DNA from: UMGS1519 sp050951005
Lineage (GTDB): Bacteria > Actinomycetota > Coriobacteriia > Coriobacteriales > Eggerthellaceae
Assembly: GCA_050951005.1 (NCBI GenBank)
Contig: JBMNIP010000001.1
Coordinates: 62,001 to 126,000, forward strand
DNA: 64,000 nucleotides
Direction: 5' to 3'
A program made the translations under genes and the position numbers. The notes under the pieces were generated by a model. The model worked only from the letters and a program-made list of their open reading frames with translations, searched no databases and was not told the DNA's origin. Of this stretch, positions 25,309 to 34,383 are shown in pieces (positions within the stretch are counted from its first letter, which is position 1; each line of letters opens with the position of its first letter).

Positions 25309-27542
25309 GCGATGCCGTACACGCCTTCAAGCGCGCGGACGATCCGATGCAGCCCGAATCGGGGTCATCGGAGCGCTGGCATCTGCAACGTGCCTATATG
25401 GAAAGCTTCGGTTCCTTTTCCAACCGCGCGTTGGGACCGTTCTCTCCCGGGATGAATGTGATTTTCGGGAAGAACGAAAGCGGGAAAACCACCGCTGCCT
25501 CCTTCATACCCGGCGTCCTGTTCGGCTGGCGTCCGGCTCGTGGCCGCCAGAACAGCTACAAACCGGTACAGGCGGAACGATCCGGCTGGCTTTCTTTCAC
25601 GGACGAAGAGGGAAACGAGGCGCGCGTCCACCGTACCCGTAACGCTGAGGGTTTGCAGGGCGATGCCTGGCTGGCAGACGACATAGACGAGCGCACGTAT
25701 CGTTCGCTTTTCTCGTTCAATGGCGATGAGCTGCGGGGCCTCGACGATGCATCGACGCTGACGGCGCGCTTGCTGACTGCCGGCGCCGGCACCGACGATT
25801 CCCCCGCCCAGATCCGTGCGGAATTGGATGAGCGTCTGCGTACCTATACCTCGCGTGCGGCTGCGCATAAGCATTCCCTGGTCAACTTATCGCAAGCCAT
25901 CGACGAGGCTGATGAGCAAGTGGCAGCCCGGGCGGTGGAGGCGGATGACCAACTGGCGGCTGAACGCGAGCTGCAGATGCTTCAACAGCAACGTGACGCC
26001 CAGGCAGAACAGGTTGTCAGCCTGAATGCGACGGTCGAGCGCTTAACGGCCCAGAAAACCCAACTGGAGAACCTGGAGGCACAGCGTGACGATCGGCTGG
26101 CGCAGCGTGTGGACCTGCGACGTTCCCTGGATACCGCCCAACGGGATACCGAGGCGCAGAAAAGCCAGCTGCCCGAAGAGACGTCCCAATTGCGTGCCCT
26201 CGATGCATCCCAGCTGCGCCTTCTTCGCGATAATGTAGACGAATTGCAGGAGAAGCGCACGCGCCTGGAACGCAATCTTGCTGCAGCGCAAAGCGACCAT
26301 ACGAATGCGAAATCGCGTTACGATGCCCTTCAGGAGGACGACGTCTTCCTGAAGGCGATGGACCACGAACGGCATACGCGCAAGATGCAGGGCGTCATGT
26401 CCATTATCGTGCCCTTGCTGTCGCTGGCGGCAGGCATTCCCTTAACCTCCTACGGCCTGCATATCGGCAGCCTGACCATCTCCGCTTTCGGCATCGCGCT
26501 GGTGGTAGTCGCGCTTCTGATGGCGCTTGCGGCAGTTATCGCGCTTTTCCGGCCGAGTACCTCGGATGACTTGGTGCAACAGCGTCGGCAGGATACCCAT
26601 TGGATGCTCGCCCAAGACGAGAAACGGGTAAGGGCATGCGAGAAAGAGCTTGCGGATTTCGACAACGGCACGGAAAGCTATCTTTCCCACCATGGTCTGG
26701 CCGCTGCCGGACCCTCATTGCGCCGGGCGCGCACCTTGTTGGACACCGCGCATGAAGAACGTGCACGGCTTGCTTCGCTGGAACAGGCAGAGCAGAGCAT
26801 CCGCGCCCAGATCGACTCGGAGAACCTTGCCATCGCCTCGTTGCAAGACCAGATCGACGCGCTGCTTGCCGAATCGGGCGCCGCCGACGATGTGGAGCTG
26901 GACCGCATGGCTGCCGAAGCGGCGAGTGCCCGGGATGCGGCGCAGGCCGAATCGGAGGATATGGCGCAGCGCATCGGCCAGTTGGGGCAGCAGCTGAGCC
27001 AGGCGCGCAGCTCGGTCGACTTCAACGTGGCCAAACAACAGGCGCAGAACCTGCGGACGCAGCTGGAGGACAGCAAGCGCGAGTACGCGCGCCTGCTGCT
27101 GGCGCGCCGCTTCCTGGAAACGGCGATCCAGGAATGGGAGCGGGAAAGCCAGCCTGCAGTCTATGAACGAGCGAGCTCGCTTTTCTCCGATATGACGGGT
27201 GGTGCATGGCGCCGCATCTTCCTTTCGCCTGAAGGCGAGATTATGGTTTCAGATGCCGAAGGCCGCATGCGCAGTCCGTTGCTGCTCTCACTTGGCACTT
27301 GCCAGCAGCTATACCTGAGCCTCCGCATTGCGCTTTTGATGTCGGCCGGCGAGGTGGGGCGCAATGTCCCGGTGATCGCCGATGACATCTTGGCGAATTT
27401 CGACGACGATCGCCGCGTGCCGGCTGCCCGTGCCCTGTTGCAGCTGGCGCAGCAGCGCCAAGTTCTGCTGTTCACCTGTCAGTCTGCAGTGGCCGACATG
27501 ATCTCCGAACTCGATCCGACCGCCCGCATCATCCGTTTGTAG
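25305..27542 (+). CDS. YhaN-like Rad50-family ATPase with membrane hairpin
   Basis: A 745-residue SMC/Rad50-like ATPase. Walker A GKNESGKT is at 55-62 and a Q-loop region follows. Two coiled-coil stretches (about 190-350 and 425-620) flank a pair of hydrophobic segments at about 363-415 (IIVPLLSLAAGIPL; FGIALVVVALLMALAAVIALF), where a hook would be in Rad50. The C-terminus has the signature-like LSLGTCQQLYLSLRIAL and Walker B VPVIADDILANFDDDR. The mid-protein membrane hairpin is a known trait of YhaN-type proteins and would tether the repair complex to the membrane. Confidence 0.87.
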   Translation: MSDAVHAFKRADDPMQPESGSSERWHLQRAYMESFGSFSNRALGPFSPGMNVIFGKNESGKTTAASFIPGVLFGWRPARGRQNSYKPVQAERSGWLSFTDEEGNEARVHRTRNAEGLQGDAWLADDIDERTYRSLFSFNGDELRGLDDASTLTARLLTAGAGTDDSPAQIRAELDERLRTYTSRAAAHKHSLVNLSQAIDEADEQVAARAVEADDQLAAERELQMLQQQRDAQAEQVVSLNATVERLTAQKTQLENLEAQRDDRLAQRVDLRRSLDTAQRDTEAQKSQLPEETSQLRALDASQLRLLRDNVDELQEKRTRLERNLAAAQSDHTNAKSRYDALQEDDVFLKAMDHERHTRKMQGVMSIIVPLLSLAAGIPLTSYGLHIGSLTISAFGIALVVVALLMALAAVIALFRPSTSDDLVQQRRQDTHWMLAQDEKRVRACEKELADFDNGTESYLSHHGLAAAGPSLRRARTLLDTAHEERARLASLEQAEQSIRAQIDSENLAIASLQDQIDALLAESGAADDVELDRMAAEAASARDAAQAESEDMAQRIGQLGQQLSQARSSVDFNVAKQQAQNLRTQLEDSKREYARLLLARRFLETAIQEWERESQPAVYERASSLFSDMTGGAWRRIFLSPEGEIMVSDAEGRMRSPLLLSLGTCQQLYLSLRIALLMSAGEVGRNVPVIADDILANFDDDRRVPAARALLQLAQQRQVLLFTCQSAVADMISELDPTARIIRL

Positions 27543-27603
27543 CGAAGACGACTGCCGTTTACCGCGTACGGGAGCCCGGCAACCATGTCCAGAAGCCCTG
27601 TAC

Positions 27604-27609
27604 TATAAT
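27604..27609 (+). promoter_or_regulatory. purA -10 element
   Basis: A perfect TATAAT within TACTATAATGTG, about 100 bases before the ATG. The same ACTATAATGTG string precedes the LysR gene at 35895-35905. No good -35 is seen. Confidence 0.5.
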
Positions 27610-27707
27610 GTGCAGCGGCGCGAAATCTCGTTTCCGGAGGGGATTTGCGTCTTCGGAAAGCCTAATCCGGACGGGGCTCTGGCGCCCCGGCAATGAAAGG
27701 ATCCCAG

Positions 27708-29009
27708 ATGCCGAGCACTGTTCTCGTCGGCGCCCAGTGGGGCGATGAAGGCAAAGGCAAGATCACCGATCTTATCTCCAGCGATTTCGATTACGTCGTA
27801 CGCTACCAAGGCGGCAACAATGCCGGCCACACGGTCGTTCATGGCGGCAAGAAGCTGGCGCTGCACCTGATGCCGTCGGGCATCATGTACGACAGCTGCA
27901 TTCCCGTTATCGGCAACGGCGTGGTCGTCGACCCGTCGGTGCTCGTCGAGGAGATGGCGAAGCTGGAAGCGCAGGGGTTTTCCTGCAAGCGCTTGGTGAT
28001 CAGCTGCGATGCCCATGTCATCATGCCGTACCATCGGGATCTGGATGGTGCGAGCGAAAACAAGCTCGGCAAGAACAAGATCGGTACCACCAAACGCGGC
28101 ATCGGCCCCTGCTACCAGGACAAGGCAGCGCGGATCGGCATCCGCATCCAAGATCTGCTTGATGAGAAGATTTTCCGGCAAAAGCTGGAAACCGCGCTTG
28201 CGGTGAAGAATCCCATCCTCGAGAACTACGGTTTGGAGCCCTACACCGTCGATCAGATCTGCAACGAGTACCTGCCCTTCGCCGAGATCATCCGCCCGCA
28301 TATGGCAGAGACCGCCTATCTTCTGAACACGGCCCTGCGCGAGGGGAAGAATATCCTGTTCGAGGGCGCCCAGGCCACCATGCTCGATGTCGACCATGGC
28401 ACCTATCCGTTCGTTACGTCCTCTTCATGCTGCGCGGGAGGCGCATGCACCGGTACGGGCGTCGGTCCGAAGGCGATCGACCGCATCATCGGTATCTCGA
28501 AGGCGTATATCACACGTGTCGGTTCGGGCCCGTTCCCGACCGAGCTCTTCGACGAGCAGGGCGAAACCCTGTGCCAGGTCGGCCACGAATACGGGGTCAC
28601 TACCGGGCGGAAGCGCCGGTGCGGCTGGTTCGATGCGGTTATCGCCCGCTACGCGGCAGACTGCAATAGCTTGACCGACATGGCTCTCACCAAGCTCGAT
28701 GTCCTATCGGCATTCGACACCATCAAGGTGTGCGTGGCCTACCGGGCGGGCGGTAAGACCTACGATTATTTCCCCATGCAGCAATCCGTGCTCTATCCCA
28801 AGCATGTGGAGCCGGTTTATGAAGAGCTTCCCGGTTGGAAGGGCCAGGATATCACCGGCTGCCGCACGTTCGAGGAATTGCCCGAGAACGCCCAGAAGTA
28901 CGTCCTTCATCTGGAAGAGCTGGTGGGCGTGCCGATGTCCATCATCGCCGTCGGTCCCGACCGCGACCAGACGATTTTCCGCGGTTGGCCGGAGCCGAAG
29001 AACAGGTAG
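27708..29009 (+). CDS. purA: Adenylosuccinate synthetase
   Basis: A 433-residue GTP-dependent ligase making adenylosuccinate from IMP and aspartate, the committed step to AMP. The P-loop-like GAQWGDEGKGK is near residues 8-18, GGNNAGHTVV follows, then KRGIGPCYQDKAARIGIR and TTGRKRRCGWFD. It has normal length. The start at 27708 rather than 27693 is set by the family start MPSTVLVGAQWG and by AAAGG eight bases upstream. A dyad GGGGC/GCCCC lies just before the Shine-Dalgarno and could modulate translation. Confidence 0.98.
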   Translation: MPSTVLVGAQWGDEGKGKITDLISSDFDYVVRYQGGNNAGHTVVHGGKKLALHLMPSGIMYDSCIPVIGNGVVVDPSVLVEEMAKLEAQGFSCKRLVISCDAHVIMPYHRDLDGASENKLGKNKIGTTKRGIGPCYQDKAARIGIRIQDLLDEKIFRQKLETALAVKNPILENYGLEPYTVDQICNEYLPFAEIIRPHMAETAYLLNTALREGKNILFEGAQATMLDVDHGTYPFVTSSSCCAGGACTGTGVGPKAIDRIIGISKAYITRVGSGPFPTELFDEQGETLCQVGHEYGVTTGRKRRCGWFDAVIARYAADCNSLTDMALTKLDVLSAFDTIKVCVAYRAGGKTYDYFPMQQSVLYPKHVEPVYEELPGWKGQDITGCRTFEELPENAQKYVLHLEELVGVPMSIIAVGPDRDQTIFRGWPEPKNR

Positions 29010-29019
29010 CAGATACGGT

Positions 29020-29049
29020 GCCGCGCGCTGTTCAGGCGCGCGGCTTTTT
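29020..29049 (+). terminator. Terminator after purA
   Basis: GCCGCGCGC pairs with GCGCGCGGC across 7 bases, followed by TTTTT. Confidence 0.93.
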
Positions 29050-29145
29050 CAGAGGTGCGGCAGCGCTCGTGGAGATGCACAGGTGCTGTAACGTTGGTGA
29101 GAGTACGGATGCCCGAAGCGGCGTCTGGGAACGAGGAGGCATGCG

Positions 29146-30504
29146 GTGAATATCCTGGTTTTGGGAAGCGGCGGCCGAGAGCACGCCATCTCTTGGGCGT
29201 TGGCGAAATCGCCGAAGTGCGAGAAACTCTATGTTGCTCCGGGAAACGGCGGTACGGCGGCGCTGGCTGAGAACGTCACCGGCTTGGATATCGAAGACGG
29301 CGAGGCGGTAAGGTCGTTCGCCCAGCAGCACGCCGTCGATTTGGTGGTAGTCGGTCCCGAGGCCCCGCTGGTGGCGGGTGTTGCCGATACGTTGCGCGCT
29401 GCCGGTATCGATGTCTTCGGCCCCAGTGCCTCATGCGCCCGCTTGGAGGGCAGCAAGACCTTCAGCAAGCGCTTCATGCGCAACAACGGGCTGCCAACGG
29501 CGGATTACGGCACCTTCACCGACGAGGCGAGCGCGTTGGCCTATGTGGAGGCGCAGGGCGCGCCCATCGTGGTGAAGGCCGATGGCCTGGCGGCGGGCAA
29601 AGGCGTCGTGGTGGCGGAAACGCTCGATCAGGCGAAGGATGCCGTGCGCCAGGCGTTTGCCGGACGATTCGGAGAGGCGGGCTTGCGCGTGGTCATCGAG
29701 CAATGCCTGACCGGCCCTGAATGCTCGCTGCTCGCGTTCGTAACTGACGGCCGGGCTTTCTGCATGGAGCCGGCGCAGGATCACAAGCGCGCCTACGATG
29801 GCGATAAGGGCCCCAATACCGGCGGAATGGGCGTGTACTCGCCGGTGCCCATCGTCACCCCAGAGGAAATGGCCGCGATGAAGAAAATTATGGCGGATGC
29901 TGCCGCGGCGGCGGTCGGCTCGCCCTATGCGGAGAACGACCGCAACGTGCAGGACATCAGCATCTCGGAGAATACCTACGGGAGCGAGTTCTTCGACATG
30001 GACTACCGCGGCTGCCTGTACGGCGGCTTCATGCTGACGCTGGAGGGCCCGAAGCTGCTGGAGTTCAACGTGCGCTTCGGCGATCCGGAGACGCAGGTGG
30101 TCCTGTCACGCCTGGAATCCGATCTGGTGGACGTGATGGTTGCTATCGCAAAGGGCCGCCCGCAGGACGTCGACCTTTCCTGGTCGGACAAATGGGCGGT
30201 CTGCGTGGTCTTGGCAAGCGCCGGATATCCGGGCTCCTACGAGAAGGGCAAGGTCATCACGGGCATCGATTGCGCCGAAGCGCTTGACGGCGTCACCGTC
30301 TTCCATGCCGGCACCAAAATCGACGGACAGGGCAATCTTCTTACGGCGGGTGGCCGCGTGCTGAACGTGGTGGCGCTCGGCGACACCTTCGAAGCCGCGC
30401 GCGCTCGGGCGTACGAAGCCTGCGACCTTATCGATTTCGACGGCAAGCAGTTCCGTACCGATATCGGCGCACGTGCGGCTAAGGGCCGTGCTGCCTGGAG
30501 CTAG
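29146..30504 (+). CDS. purD: Phosphoribosylamine--glycine ligase
   Basis: A 452-residue ATP-grasp enzyme for the second step of purine synthesis. The N-terminal LVLGSGGREHAISWAL, the ATP-grasp signature IVVKADGLAAGKGVVVA, and the metal-binding LLEFNVRFGDPETQVVL are present. The GTG start has GAGGAGG six bases upstream; an ATG at 29141 is followed at once by a stop. About 25 residues near 265-290 (YAENDRNVQDISISENTYGSEF) are an insertion relative to short PurD forms. It is followed closely by mazG, likely one operon. Confidence 0.96.
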   Translation: MNILVLGSGGREHAISWALAKSPKCEKLYVAPGNGGTAALAENVTGLDIEDGEAVRSFAQQHAVDLVVVGPEAPLVAGVADTLRAAGIDVFGPSASCARLEGSKTFSKRFMRNNGLPTADYGTFTDEASALAYVEAQGAPIVVKADGLAAGKGVVVAETLDQAKDAVRQAFAGRFGEAGLRVVIEQCLTGPECSLLAFVTDGRAFCMEPAQDHKRAYDGDKGPNTGGMGVYSPVPIVTPEEMAAMKKIMADAAAAAVGSPYAENDRNVQDISISENTYGSEFFDMDYRGCLYGGFMLTLEGPKLLEFNVRFGDPETQVVLSRLESDLVDVMVAIAKGRPQDVDLSWSDKWAVCVVLASAGYPGSYEKGKVITGIDCAEALDGVTVFHAGTKIDGQGNLLTAGGRVLNVVALGDTFEAARARAYEACDLIDFDGKQFRTDIGARAAKGRAAWS

Positions 30505-30526
30505 GTTTCAAGGAAGCGAGGGCACC

Positions 30527-31417
30527 ATGGAGCTGCCGGAGACGCCGGGCAATATTTCAGAGGCGGGCGCAGTCGATCCGTCTGCAGAGCGCCCCGATGC
30601 CTCGATCGATGCCGGTTCCCGCAGCTTCGCCGCCTTTGTGGCGACGATTGCACGGCTGCGGGCGCCGGATGGCTGTCCTTGGGACCGTGCGCAAACGCAC
30701 GAGTCCATCGCGCCGAACATGCTTGAGGAAGCCTACGAAGCGGTCGATGCCATCGAGGCGCATGATGCCCCCCATCTGCGCGAAGAATTGGGCGATGTGC
30801 TGTTGCAGGTAGTGCTGCAAAGTCAGATCGCCTCCGATGCCGGCGAGTTCGACATCGACGACGTATGCTCCGACATCAACGACAAGATGGTGCGGCGCCA
30901 TCCTCACATCTTCGGCGATGCCCATGCCGATACCCCCGATGAGGTCGAGGACCTGTGGAGCCAGGTGAAGCTTGCCGAGAAGAATGCCCGCGCGCAGTCC
31001 GACGAAGCTGCGCAAACCGAAGGGCCATCGCTCCTCGATGCCGTGCCCAAGAGCTTTCCCGCCCTGATGCAGGCGCAGAAGATCTCCCACAAGGCGGCAG
31101 CGGCCGGTTTCGAGTGGGATTCGGTCGAGGACGTATGGGACCAGGTGCGTTCCGAGGTTGCCGAGTTCGAGGCGGCGCAGACGCCCGAAGACCGTGAGAT
31201 GGAATTCGGGGACATCCTGTTCAGCCTGGTGAACGTCGCGCGGAAAGAGGGCATCGATGCCGAGGCCGCCCTTCGCAAGGCGAATGGGAAGTTCCGGCGC
31301 CGTTGGGCGTATATCGAGGCAGCGGCCCATGAGCAGGGACGCACCGTGGAGGAGCTGTCATTCGACGAGATGCAACGGGCATGGGACGCGGCAAAGCAGG
31401 CCGAGCTCCTGCGCTAG
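30527..31417 (+). CDS. mazG: Nucleoside triphosphate pyrophosphohydrolase MazG
   Basis: A 296-residue MazG that hydrolyses (d)NTPs to NMP and pyrophosphate, cleaning damaged or excess nucleotides. Two MazG repeats are visible: EEAYE...EELGDVLLQVV in the first half and EVAEFE...EFGDILFSLVN in the second, the EExxE/ExxD metal sites. PDGCPWDRAQTHESI is the conserved opening. The start is set by AAGGAAGCGAGGG upstream. It lies 22 bp after purD, linking it to nucleotide metabolism. Confidence 0.94.
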   Translation: MELPETPGNISEAGAVDPSAERPDASIDAGSRSFAAFVATIARLRAPDGCPWDRAQTHESIAPNMLEEAYEAVDAIEAHDAPHLREELGDVLLQVVLQSQIASDAGEFDIDDVCSDINDKMVRRHPHIFGDAHADTPDEVEDLWSQVKLAEKNARAQSDEAAQTEGPSLLDAVPKSFPALMQAQKISHKAAAAGFEWDSVEDVWDQVRSEVAEFEAAQTPEDREMEFGDILFSLVNVARKEGIDAEAALRKANGKFRRRWAYIEAAAHEQGRTVEELSFDEMQRAWDAAKQAELLR

Positions 31418-31659
31418 TTATTTCAAAAATGCCATCTGAACTGCAAGTATAGCCATGCCCTATCAAGTGCGCCGATTCCGAATTAATACTATTGGAAGTT
31501 TTTCCCGCGCGGCCTGAGAATAATCGTGTATTCCGTAACTGCGAATGCGTCCCATGCCGGGGCGCACTCCGTATCATGGACGGAAGACATTGCTCTGGCA
31601 GTTTTCCTGCGCTGGCGGTTTCTCCGTTCCATGAGACGCGACCTCTGAGGAGGATGGTC

Positions 31660-32715
31660 ATGGACCAGGTGAAGATTGCCGTATTCGGATTGAACCAGGG
31701 TGCCCGTATCGCCCGATTGGTGAAGAAGAATCCCGATGCCGACCTCGTAGCGGTGGCGGGTTTCGGCCAGCAGGCGGAAGATGTTGCCGCCGAGCTGTCA
31801 GTGCCGCTTTTTGCAGACTATCATGACCTCCTTGAGAAGGTGCCCGTGGATGCAGTGGCTATCGCCCTTCCCAATCAGCTGCATCTTCCTGCAACGAAAG
31901 CGGCGCTCGATGCCGGCATCAAGCAGGTCCTGCTCGAAAAACCCATTGCCAATACTTCCGAGGAGGGCCAGCAGATTATCGACCTGTGCAAGGACGCGGG
32001 TGCCACCCTGCTCGTCGGGCATCATCGCCGCTCCTCGAACCTGTTCCTGTTCTTGAAGGATTTCCTGAAATCCGGCAGGCTCGGCCGCATCATCGGCATC
32101 CAGAGCACTTTCGCCATCGCCAAGCAGAAGGACTATTGGGATGCCGAATGGCACCAGCACGCCGGTGGTGGCCCACTGCTGGTGAACGCCATCCATGATA
32201 TCGACGACCTGAACAACGTCACCGGTATGACGGTCAAGCGCGTCTATGCTGCCAGCCGAAACACGCTCCATGGGTTCGAATCAGAGGACAACGTATCGGT
32301 GCTCTTCGAATTCGCCGAGGGCGCTACTGCTACCTACTTCGTTGCCGATGGGACCCCGAGCCCCTGGAACTATGACCTGCTTGCTCATGAAAACGAGCAG
32401 TGGTCTCCCGAAACCGGCGAGAACAGCATGCTGATTTTCGGCGATAAGGGCTCGTTCGGCTTCCCGAACATGGATTTCTACCACTATCCGTCCGATGATC
32501 CCGATCAGTACGGATGGCGCCATCCGTTGGTGAAGGAGCATTTCGAGGTCGACCGCAACGACCCGATGGAAGCCGAGGTCAATCACTTCATCGATTTGGC
32601 GCTCGGCCGCGAGACGGTGCCGCGTTGCTCGGGCGAGCAGGCGCTTGCGTCGCTCAAGGTCATCAATGCGGTTATCGAGTCGTCCGAGACAGGCCAGATA
32701 GTCAACATCGACTGA
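31660..32715 (+). CDS. Gfo/Idh/MocA-family oxidoreductase
   Basis: A 351-residue NAD(P)-dependent dehydrogenase. The Rossmann part opens KIAVFGLNQGARIARLV, the catalytic EKPIA is near residue 92, and GHHRR and the C-terminal (HQHAGGGPLLVNAIHDID) supply the conserved Lys/His sites. Family members act on inositol, sugars or related polyols; the substrate cannot be told. The ATG at 31660 has GAGGAGG six bases upstream, better than the ATG at 31654. The upstream 240 bp contain no evident gene. Its neighbours (mazG, pntA) do not suggest a shared pathway. Confidence 0.9.
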   Translation: MDQVKIAVFGLNQGARIARLVKKNPDADLVAVAGFGQQAEDVAAELSVPLFADYHDLLEKVPVDAVAIALPNQLHLPATKAALDAGIKQVLLEKPIANTSEEGQQIIDLCKDAGATLLVGHHRRSSNLFLFLKDFLKSGRLGRIIGIQSTFAIAKQKDYWDAEWHQHAGGGPLLVNAIHDIDDLNNVTGMTVKRVYAASRNTLHGFESEDNVSVLFEFAEGATATYFVADGTPSPWNYDLLAHENEQWSPETGENSMLIFGDKGSFGFPNMDFYHYPSDDPDQYGWRHPLVKEHFEVDRNDPMEAEVNHFIDLALGRETVPRCSGEQALASLKVINAVIESSETGQIVNID

Positions 32716-32793
32716 GATGGCGAGGGCTGTGCGTGCTGCTTCGGCAGGCGCAGGCATTGGACGAGTGCGGCTGAATGAAGGGATGAGGCAACA

Positions 32794-34383
32794 GTGACGG
32801 AAGCGCAGAAAGATCCGGCAATCACCGGCATGGTCATCGGTATCCCGCGGGAGCCTGCAGAGCAGCAGGCCCTCGTGGCTGGTACGCCGGACACGGTGAA
32901 GCGCCTGATCAAACTCGGATATCAAGTCCAAGTTGAAACTCAGGCGGGCATCCGCGCTAATTTCCGGGATGCACAATACGCAGAAGCGGGAGCGCGCATA
33001 GTGGGCACGGCCGATGCCTGGAGCGCCGACATCGTATTGACGCTCGATGCGCCGCCGGCTGACCGCCTGGATCAGATGAAGACGGGGGCGGTGCTGATCA
33101 GCCGTCTGAACCCGCGGGGGGACGACCGTGTGGCAGCGGATATGCAGCGACGTGGCCTGACCGCGCTTGCCATGGACATGATGCCGCGCATTTCCCGCGC
33201 GCAGTCTATGGATGTGCGCTCCTCGCTGATGAATGTGGCAGGGTACCGCGCCGTCATCGAGGCGGCAAATGCGTTCGAGCGCACCTTCGGCGGCCAGGTA
33301 ACTGCAGCGGGGAGGGTGCCGCCGGCACGTGTGTACGTCATCGGCGTCGGAGTGGCAGGCCTGGCGGCAATCGGTGCCGCCGGCTCGCTCGGGGCCGAGG
33401 TTTTCGCTACCGACGTGCGTCCCGAGGTTGCCGACCAGGTGAAATCGCTCGGCGGCACCTTCGTCGAGATTCCCGTGAAGCAGCAGAGCGAAGACGGCTA
33501 CGCGAAGGCGCTCGATGACGAGCAGCAGAAGCTGACGCTTGCCGTGTATTCCCGCGAGGCGGCGAAGAGCGACATCGTCATCACCACGGCCCGCGTTCCC
33601 GGCCGGCCCGCACCCCTGCTGGTTACCGAGGAGGCGGTGGCCGCGATGCGCCCCGGGTCGGTAATCGTCGACATGGGCGCAAGCGAGCTTGGCGGCAACT
33701 GCGCCCTTTCGAAGGCCGATCAGGCGGTTACTACCGAAAACGGCGTTACCATCCTGGGCTATACCGACCTGCCGGGCCGAATGGCGGCGCAGGCCTCTCA
33801 ACTCTACGGCCAGAACCTGGTGAACTTCCTGAAGCTGTGCACGCCGGATGGTGATGGGCACTTGAAGCTCGACGAAGACGACGACGTGGTGCGGGGCGTT
33901 ACGGTAACGCTCGACGGTCAGATTATGTGGCCGCCTCCTCCGGTGAAGGTCTCGGCCGCGCCCCAAGCGCAGCCGGCTCCCGCCGCAGCACAGGCTGGCA
34001 TGGAACCAGGTGGATCTGCTCCGGAAAAGAAGCGCAAGGGTTTATGGTGGAAGCTGGCGCTCGTGGCGCTTGCGGCTTGGCTCATCGTCGTATCGCCCGT
34101 CAGCGTTGCAAGCCATTATGTGGTCTTTGCGCTTGCGGTAGTGGTAGGCTTCTACGTCATCACCAACGTAACGCATACTCTCCATACACCGCTGATGTCT
34201 GAAACGAATGCCATTTCAGGCATCATCATCGTGGGCGCCATCCTGCTCATTGGCTCCGACAACCTCGTGGTCATGGTGCTGTCCTTTATTGCCATGGCTA
34301 TCGCGGCCATCAACATCTTCGGCGGCTTCCTGGTCACGCATCGCATGTTGAAGATGTTCGAGAGGAGCTCTGAGGACCGATGA
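32794..34383 (+). CDS. pntA: NAD(P) transhydrogenase, alpha subunit
   Basis: A 529-residue PntA of the proton-pumping transhydrogenase that moves hydride between NADH and NADP+. The NAD-binding domain I shows VIGIPRE, PRISRAQSMDVRSS and the nucleotide loop GVGVAGLAAIGAAGSLGA. A linker rich in Pro/Ala follows, then four membrane helices at the C-terminus (about 415-515). It has the single-chain alpha layout of E. coli. The GTG start has GAGG five bases upstream. Its stop overlaps the pntB start (ATGA). Confidence 0.96.
   Translation: MTEAQKDPAITGMVIGIPREPAEQQALVAGTPDTVKRLIKLGYQVQVETQAGIRANFRDAQYAEAGARIVGTADAWSADIVLTLDAPPADRLDQMKTGAVLISRLNPRGDDRVAADMQRRGLTALAMDMMPRISRAQSMDVRSSLMNVAGYRAVIEAANAFERTFGGQVTAAGRVPPARVYVIGVGVAGLAAIGAAGSLGAEVFATDVRPEVADQVKSLGGTFVEIPVKQQSEDGYAKALDDEQQKLTLAVYSREAAKSDIVITTARVPGRPAPLLVTEEAVAAMRPGSVIVDMGASELGGNCALSKADQAVTTENGVTILGYTDLPGRMAAQASQLYGQNLVNFLKLCTPDGDGHLKLDEDDDVVRGVTVTLDGQIMWPPPPVKVSAAPQAQPAPAAAQAGMEPGGSAPEKKRKGLWWKLALVALAAWLIVVSPVSVASHYVVFALAVVVGFYVITNVTHTLHTPLMSETNAISGIIIVGAILLIGSDNLVVMVLSFIAMAIAAINIFGGFLVTHRMLKMFERSSEDR

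Noticed and set aside
32281..33966. 561-residue antisense frame opposite the Gfo/Idh and pntA genes
   Set aside because: Both strands cannot be coding here: the plus strand has clear family motifs, and the antisense product is Arg/His-rich with no domain.
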